From Norana najaformis (taxonomy: Eukaryota > Annelida > Clitellata > Crassiclitellata > Hormogastridae), in NCBI GenBank assembly GCA_964023275.1, contig OZ029914.1, positions 38,478,424 to 38,542,423 on the forward strand: a DNA stretch of 64,000 nt. Reading direction: 5' to 3'. The notes under the pieces were generated by a model. It was given only the letters and a program-made list of their open reading frames with translations. It did not search any database and was not told the DNA's origin. Of this stretch, positions 60,201 to 64,000 are shown piece by piece; the stretch's first letter is position 1; the number at the start of each line of letters is the position of its first letter. The translations under genes were made by a program, and so were the position numbers.

Positions 60201-60568
60201 GAATCGACATTAAAATCCACATCTATTTAGAGTCAAAACGCACCTACTCGTTTCTGAAGGTCTTATGCTTATTGTGTAAATGCAGGTTAAGAAGTCTTTG
60301 TGACGATCAGAATGTCTGCCCAATTCGTGCTAGGCTTAAATTTGCTGTTTCAGCAACATTGTTGATGTGTGTACAACACAAACTAATCTTTTTGTTATGT
60401 CGTTCATATGTTAGGAGCAACTCCAAGACTCGTTAATTCGTTATCCTCTGTGACCAATCCAATGGAAGGAAGATTAGAGATGTATTACGCTGGACAATGG
60501 GGAACTGTTTGCGATGATAGTTTTACTAATATAAGCGCTAGAGTGGCTTGCGAAAGCCTGGGTTTCAG
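48154..60568 (+). CDS. gene 2: SRCR-domain protein, 5' part
   Basis: Six exons in frame: 48154-48248 (ATG at 48167), 49082-49247, 50188-50351, 57984-58149, 59406-59569, 60415-60568. They encode a signal peptide, SRCR 1, SRCR 2 and the N-half of SRCR 3; the partner of the last half is not found before 64000. Exon lengths and phases equal those of gene 1, so the two are paralogues. Each complete domain has six cysteines (group A). The product enters the secretory pathway; whether it is secreted or membrane-bound depends on exons outside the window. The 7.6-kb intron between SRCR 1 and SRCR 2 is filled with LINEs, a solo LTR and a piggyBac remnant. SRCR 2 uses a GC donor. Confidence 0.85.
48762..48935 (+). 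repeat. LINE 3' tail repeat, copy 2
   Basis: Plus-strand copy of the tail seen in reverse at 1795-1975, including ttttgactgagcgcctgtga and the ctctgtagaaatct end. No RT sequence precedes it, so this is a strongly 5'-truncated insertion in intron 1 of gene 2. Confidence 0.8.
49082..49247 (+). CDS. gene 2 exon: SRCR 1, N-terminal half
   Basis: Acceptor tgttgtag|CA, donor TACGG|gtgatt (weak beyond GT). It encodes VRLINSHSSDSNPNEGRLEI, YYNGIWGTVCNRRFTDASAK and VACATLGYG. The usual acidic pair CDD after the first cysteine reads CNR. Confidence 0.88.
50188..50351 (+). CDS. gene 2 exon: SRCR 1, C-terminal half
   Basis: Acceptor ttcctcag|A, donor G|gtaata. It encodes YIGAFIGNGYGGGNGKIWLF, DVSCIGTEYGNDKCHHRVWD and SHNCYHRDDVSISCG: four cysteines, but the otherwise constant DCGH/SCGH reads NCYH and WLDD/WLDN reads WLFD. 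Confidence 0.9.
50360..51220. other. intron, nothing recognised
   Basis: AT-rich intron sequence after SRCR 1 without identifiable repeats. Confidence 0.5.
51225..51895 (+). pseudogene. CR1/L2-like LINE 3' end, 5'-truncated
   Basis: Plus-strand reading IRDIRRIRHYVPLSSRI..., LISSRLDYCNPILVGI, then an open block 51384-51758 with NTFKYEHITPVLKSLHWLPL, GKRAFSVAGPKFWNSLPVSV and RSAESLLSFRSQLKTYLFKI. This is the standard C-terminus of a CR1/L2 reverse transcriptase. It ends in a (TTA)n tail at 51872-51892. One stop upstream of the block; relatively young by its long open frame. Confidence 0.88.
51990..52570 (+). pseudogene. LINE reverse-transcriptase fragment
   Basis: Plus-strand pieces RAGLDTVDHDILIRRVSISF and GISDKPLDWSRWLLHGS (52110-52226), a VLGPK-like block near 52290, the catalytic LYADDIQTYLHCPASDDLTA (52371-52430) and RLTAFKTQFIWLG (52489-52527). 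Same family as 330-930. It lies directly after another LINE's tail. Confidence 0.78.
53060..53290 (-). pseudogene. LINE RT thumb fragment
   Basis: Minus-strand LKINSDKSETILFTTHRRLQ (near 53263-53204), then HVHLQEPKSHFLTKLKLYVA, resembling the L.LN.DKTE.+LF block after the FADD box of CR1/L2 elements. Confidence 0.6.
53625..53777 (+). repeat. duplicate of the SRCR 2 intron/exon border, truncated
   Basis: About 150 bp nearly identical to 57835-57990, including gtaatgaaatggttttttct, gtgatgttctt and the splice acceptor tag|gaacttc. Similarity stops some six bases into the exon, so no SRCR sequence follows. Confidence 0.85.
53980..53984. repeat. LTR target-site duplication, left
   Basis: GGCGT directly before TGTCACGA; repeated at 55044-55048. 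Confidence 0.85.
53985..55043. mobile_element. solo LTR, 1059 bp
   Basis: It starts TGTCACGATT and ends AATTCGTGACA, giving the inverted TG..CA ends of a retroelement LTR (TGTCACGA/TCGTGACA). A perfect 5-bp duplication GGCGT flanks it. No internal gag or pol sequence is present, so recombination between two LTRs probably removed the body. The LTR holds a 41/42-bp minisatellite. Ty3/Gypsy origin is likely from the TGTCACG start but not proven. Confidence 0.88.
54488..54773. repeat. minisatellite, 7 units of 37-42 bp, inside the solo LTR
   Basis: Units start gttcttctac at 54488, 54529, 54571, 54613, 54654, 54696 and 54737 and contain gaagactctttcgttcc and acaaccgga(c/t)gac. Degenerate units extend to about 54410 and 54830. 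Unit lengths alternate 41 and 42 bp because some lack one base at ctacgaag/ctagaag. Long minus-strand frames (NERVFVEERVVRLW-type) are by-products of the repeat. Confidence 0.95.
55044..55048. repeat. LTR target-site duplication, right
   Basis: GGCGT directly after TCGTGACA; pairs with 53980-53984. Confidence 0.85.
55540..57200 (+). pseudogene. piggyBac transposase pseudogene, copy B
   Basis: Plus-strand pieces: an acidic start (LDCEEEDKSESSSEDVDDHQ, 55563-55622), then TPGQTRYAVRNVDSPLTAF and LFMRNPVLKEI (near 56690-56780), LDGVYASRNEAIQH (near 56892-56932), HPIFNKCIARNSF, and the open block 57009-57195 with DTDKLAPIRKVFDTWETTLP and NVTVDEQLLTYCGGLQLKQY. It aligns piece by piece with copy A and breaks off just after the VDEQL block. 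The zinc-ribbon end is absent. Confidence 0.82.
56388..56430. repeat. (TC)n simple repeat
   Basis: A run of TC dinucleotides with two interruptions inside a pyrimidine-rich part of piggyBac copy B. Confidence 0.9.
57240..57425 (+). repeat. LINE 3' tail repeat, copy 3
   Basis: Third copy of the 1795-1975 tail (ggatcttaacctggagcc; tgtgaataagctggttcccg; ctgtagaaatctcgag), ending in attacgattacgatta. It lies inside piggyBac copy B, so it is younger than that element. Confidence 0.82.
57835..57990 (+). repeat. intron/exon border duplicated at 53625-53777
   Basis: Contains the functional acceptor for the SRCR 2 exon (ttcttttag|GA). See 53625-53777 for the truncated duplicate. Confidence 0.85.
57984..58149 (+). 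CDS. gene 2 exon: SRCR 2, N-terminal half (GC donor)
   Basis: Acceptor ttcttttag|GA. It encodes IRLVNSLSPASNPKEGRLEI, FYEGVWGTVCNNSFTNSNAR and VVCASLGFG. The exon end TTTGG is followed by gcaagc, so the donor is GC rather than GT. The GCAAG context is typical of rare GC-AG introns. The next exon joins in phase. Confidence 0.87.
58390..58900 (-). pseudogene. CR1/L2-like LINE 3' end, minus strand
   Basis: Minus-strand pieces LDYCNSL near 58870, FKALHWLSS near 58680-58655, and VFSITVPCLWNPFPGNVSHL then ESVLAFRKQLK (near 58550-58455), matching the pattern RAFS..GP.LWN.LP...R....L..FR..LK at the end of CR1/L2 RT. The long plus-strand frame here (58430-58645) is its antisense shadow. Confidence 0.75.
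59406..59569 (+). CDS. gene 2 exon: SRCR 2, C-terminal half
   Basis: Acceptor ttcaaatag|A, donor G|gtaagc. It encodes YVGAFINNRHGSGAGQIWLD, NVVCVGTELSIDKCSHNSWG and SHSCGHSRDVSISCG with four cysteines. With 57984-58149 it forms a complete group A SRCR domain. Confidence 0.93.
60415..60568 (+). CDS. gene 2 exon: SRCR 3, N-terminal half
   Basis: Acceptor catatgttag|GA, donor TTCAG|gtaaat. It encodes PRLVNSLSSVTNPMEGRLEM, YYAGQWGTVCDDSFTNISAR and VACESLGF. The canonical CDD is kept. The C-terminal partner exon is not present up to 64000. Confidence 0.9.
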
Positions 60569-60569
60569 G

Positions 60570-62110
60570 TAAATCCGCACTTCATCATATGTTTTAGCTT
60601 AAGAAATATCACACAGTGACCAGTTAGCTAACTTTCAATAATACGGCCATATTGATTTTCTTTGCATCAATCACTTATCAATCACTGTTTATGAGTTAGC
60701 AAATAATCTTTGTAGCTCTCCAAAATGTTTGTAGAACGTCCATAATTATTAGCGACTTATACTGCTTTCATATGAGCCCCTGAGAGGGACGATTTTCATG
60801 TGCCTCTTGCTAAGGGAGCGAATTTGGATAGTTTTTAACAGTCAAACATGGTAATTTGCTTCAGTTAAGTAAATGTTTGTGGGGATCTTAAAATTATTCA
60901 AAATGAAAGACATTGAACACCCTAACAAAGCATTTGAGAAAATTTTGTTTCGCTGCTATGAAAGAAAAGCTGCCACTTTAATTTACACTAAGGCGGGACT
61001 AAGCTTCTTGCAATAAACTTTTCAGTGCGAACAACCACAAGTTTAGAAACAACTGCAATACTCAGTTAAACATAAAAATGAACCAATTTGACGGTGTTTA
61101 GGGGTCACTATTCAGATAAATGATAGAACTTTGCGACGTTTTACATTTAATTATTACTTAAGTTACACAGTTACTGTTTTAGGGGATATGTAAAGATTAA
61201 AAAGGTGTTTTTCAAGAGCGCTGTTTCAGCTTTATTTAGCTATGAGCTGTAGCGTTTAAGACACTTCATATCTATGTCCTGTTATATAAATCTGGCATGC
61301 AATATTGTGTTTTATTAAATCCTAGGTCAGTTGTAGTAACAATTCCTTATAGTAAAGGTTTGGTGAAGACATCGAGTATGTCATATTGTGGCATTAGGCT
61401 GTATCTGCATTAGGCTTTTGAGTGCGCCGTTTCCACGACTCATTGGACTTAGCCAGCACTGCCTAAACAAAATCTATGGCACGGTTTCGTGGATGATGGT
61501 GCGTTATGTCCTGTATCAAAATATCAAGGAGTATTGTGTGGTTACCGCAAATTTGAAACTCGAGAACTCGACAGCTTTTTTCACCCTTATACTATTTATT
61601 TTTGACATAAACATAAATGTTCATAGAGAAACAAAGTAACTGTCAAAGTTAAGAAGGTGCATAATATAACCTCGATCGATGGCCGTTCCCTTCCATCACA
61701 GTTCCGAAGGATGGACGAATCCTTCTTTCTTGCGGGGAACGCCAGCATGCGCTCCAACCGCGTTTGCGACAATAGACTTTCAGTCAGCTGTGTGCGTTCG
61801 ACCGACCACGTCTGTTGACTGGCAGCGTCGTTCTGAACTGAATTCTGCCAACGAACTCCTCCCTTTCAAACCATCTCCCTTAAATCCTTCGCTAGACCAA
61901 AACTGCGACGAAAACGACGACTTCTCCTCGTGCCCCTGACCATCCCATCACGGCACCGATGACCATCAACCAAACATATTTATCGCGCGTCATCTCTAGT
62001 GGAGGCATCTAAATATCTAAATATTCATCTAAGCTACTAAATAAATAAATATATATAACACCCTATTTCCCTTAACTATACCTACAAGAGTATTATGTGA
62101 CAATCTAGAA
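60570..62110. other. gene 2 intron, partly GC-rich repeat-like
   Basis: No exon found. The segment 61660-61990 is GC- and pyrimidine-rich, like the right part of the solo LTR (54820-54950; shared atcaacc and atatttat words), and may be a related LTR piece, but I see no clear ends. Confidence 0.35.
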
Positions 62111-62129
62111 AAACTGATTAATAACAATT

Positions 62130-64000
62130 GATCACAACGATTTTGCTACTGAAAGTAATGCATGTGCCTTATATTGATTCAAATGTGCTGATTCCAAATA
62201 TGAAGTCAGAATCTGCCCAGCACGTCTAGATTTTAAGTTATGCGTGCATTCAAGTAATGACGTAAGGACTCGTTTTCGGTTATGTCTGTACATTCTGTTG
62301 TATGTGTCTCCACGATTGCTGCCAGTGATACGTGCATGCCTGCAAGTGTCGCCTGAAATATTCCTAACAGCAAGCATGCAGCAGCCGCTAGACATGATTG
62401 GGCATGTCAGCGAGCTGACGTCAGCATCAATACCAGTATATAAGGCGAGATTGCGTAGAACGAAGGTGAAGTTTTCTTATATAGCTGTAGCTAGTGTGTG
62501 AGATTTAATTTTGAAATGAATAGGCGAGGCTGTGTTAACCATCCAGACAATTTTTCCTATGTTTGTGGTAAATATACTCTTTGTGACCAGCGCAAGAAGT
62601 TAACTAAGAGAGTGATGATTGCTTACAAGTATTATTTTGGATGTCAAATCGGAGACGAGGATAAAAGTTGGGCACCTTATGTCTGCTGCACCGTGTGCTA
62701 CTCTGGGCTTACACAGTGGCTGAATGGCAAAAGGAATTCAATGCCGTTTGCTGTGCCTATGGTGTGGCGCGAGAGAAGAAATCATCATGCAGACTGTTAT
62801 TTCTGCATTACTAAAGTTGCTGGATTATCGAAGAAAAATAAGTCTAAAATCGTTTATCCTGATTGCGAGTCCGCTCTAAAGCCAGTGCCGCATGATGAAG
62901 AGAATCCAGTACCATTTCCGCCTGCTGCGGGTGCTGATGAAACGGACAGTTCTGATGATAATACAGAAGATGACGTTACTGTTTATGAATCCAGTGATCA
63001 AGATTGGGAAGAGGGTAGGCCGCATTTGATAAGGCAAAGTGAGTTAGATGATCTGGTGAGGGACCTATCTTTGTCAAAGGAGAAATCTGAACTGTTAGCC
63101 TCCAGACTAGGGGAGTGGAACTTGCTTCAAAAAGGTACCACAACATCACACTTCCGTTATCGTCACAAACAGTTAGCTACATATTACAGCCACTGGAAAA
63201 TGATATCTGTTTCTGTACTGACGTGAACGGTCTCATGCTGAATTTAGGTTGCAAATACGTTCCTGATCAGTGGAGACTGTTCATAGATTCCATCCAAGCG
63301 AGCTTGAAAGCTGTGTTGGTGCACAATGGTAACGAAAAGCCGTCTGTTCCTATAGCCCACGCTGTAGGCCTCAAAGAGACATATGATTCAATGAAACTCA
63401 TTTTGAAAGTGATCAACTACTCAGACCACAAATGGAACATCTGTGCGGACCTCAAAGTGGTAGCACTTATTCTAGGCCTACAGCTGGGCTACACAAAACA
63501 TATGTGCTTTTTGTGCTTGTGGAACAGTCGTGATGACAGCAACCATTACAAAGTGAAACTGTGGCCTCGTAGATCTGAGCACATTGTTGGTCGGCACAAC
63601 GTGCAACACGAACCATTGGTTGATCCATTGAAAGTGTACTTACCACCTCTTCACATTAAACTGGGCCTCATGAGGAATTTCGTAGTGGCAATGGATCGTA
63701 CTGGACAAGGCTTCCAGTATCTGAGAGATAAATTTGGAACCGTCAAAACTGATGCTAAGCTGAAGGCTGGGATTTTTATTGGGCCAGAAATCCGCGAACT
63801 AATGCGTGATACTGTATTTAGAACCAAGCTCAACCCACTGGAATTTGCCCCTTGGGATGCATGTACGTTGGTGGTGCAAAACTTCCTTGGGAATCACCGA
63901 GCTGAGAACTATGCTGAACTCGTTAGCAACATGCTAACAGCATATAAGCAACTCGGCTGCCGGATGTTACTAAAAATACATTTCTTACATTCCCATCTGG
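62130..64000 (+). mobile_element. CACTA/EnSpm-like transposon, copy B (runs off the window)
   Basis: From gatcacaacgatttt on, it is nearly identical to copy A (21040 onward). The left end is eroded: caattgatcacaacg where copy A has cactggatcacaacg. The right end is beyond the window. It lies in gene 2 after the SRCR 3 N-half, in the same orientation as copy A in gene 1. Confidence 0.88.
62516..64000 (+). pseudogene. CACTA-like transposase candidate, copy B, frameshifted
   Basis: The ATG at 62516 starts MNRRGCVNHPDNFSYVCGKY; the frame stays open through the position where copy A has a stop (GAG here at 63112-63114) until a two-base length difference from copy A near 63186-63195, after which a TGA ends it at 63226. 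Beyond that, the other frame continues to match copy A (GLMLNLGCKYVPDQWRLFID; LPPLHIKLGLMRNFV) to the window end. The first 200 residues differ from copy A at only a few positions. Confidence 0.8.

Noticed and set aside
63651..63833. Minus-strand open frame, identical to one at 22563-22745
   Set aside because: Shadow of the CACTA-like transposase frame; its conservation between the copies simply reflects the plus-strand gene.
1..64000. CRISPR arrays, bacterial operons, tRNA and rRNA genes
   Set aside because: Spliced exons and eukaryotic transposons show animal nuclear DNA; no tRNA cloverleaf or rRNA sequence was recognised, and the only regular arrays are microsatellites and the LTR minisatellite.

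Overview
This is an AT-rich stretch of an animal nuclear genome. Genes are split into short exons with GT..AG introns, and most of the remaining DNA is decayed transposable elements. Extracellular SRCR (scavenger receptor cysteine-rich) and CUB domains, together with CR1/L2-like and RTE-like LINEs and hAT, piggyBac, CACTA/EnSpm and Ty3/Gypsy elements, point to an invertebrate, most likely aquatic. The sequence alone does not let me name a phylum.

Two related genes lie head to tail on the + strand. Gene 1 (13980-29876) is the better preserved. It has five SRCR half-domain exons, then two CUB domains of two exons each, one transmembrane exon, and a last exon for an 80-residue cytoplasmic tail. 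All intron phases agree, so the exons join into one open frame of 645 residues. The 5' end (signal peptide and first SRCR half) is not visible; the 14 kb upstream are almost all transposon. The tail carries YEGL and YDEI eight residues apart, the spacing of an ITAM, plus two more YxxI motifs. This is the most interesting feature of the window. Gene 2 (48154-60568, continuing beyond the window) starts with a signal-peptide exon followed by SRCR half-exons of the same type and phases.

Layout. 0.3-0.9 kb: LINE fragment. 1.8-7.9 kb: minus-strand CR1/L2-type LINE with a piggyBac element inserted in its reverse transcriptase. 7.9-11.45 kb: plus-strand RTE-type LINE with a hAT element (perfect 8-bp target duplication) inserted in its endonuclease. 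11.8-13.7 kb: a second plus-strand RTE-type LINE. 13.98-29.9 kb: gene 1; SRCR b and c arose by a 2-kb tandem duplication later separated by a LINE, and the intron before the CUB exons holds a CACTA element with intact ends. 30.2-39.1 kb: three diverged tandem copies of an intergenic unit, one holding a piggyBac element with TTAA flanks. 39-48 kb: repeat-rich spacer with a Gypsy remnant. 48.15-60.6 kb: gene 2, its long third intron filled by LINE pieces, a solo LTR with an internal minisatellite, and a piggyBac remnant. 62.1-64 kb: a second CACTA copy cut by the window end.

In biological terms the window looks like a cluster of SRCR-type surface or secreted receptors, possibly immune, expanding by tandem duplication in a transposon-rich region. 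That role is inferred from domain families, not shown.
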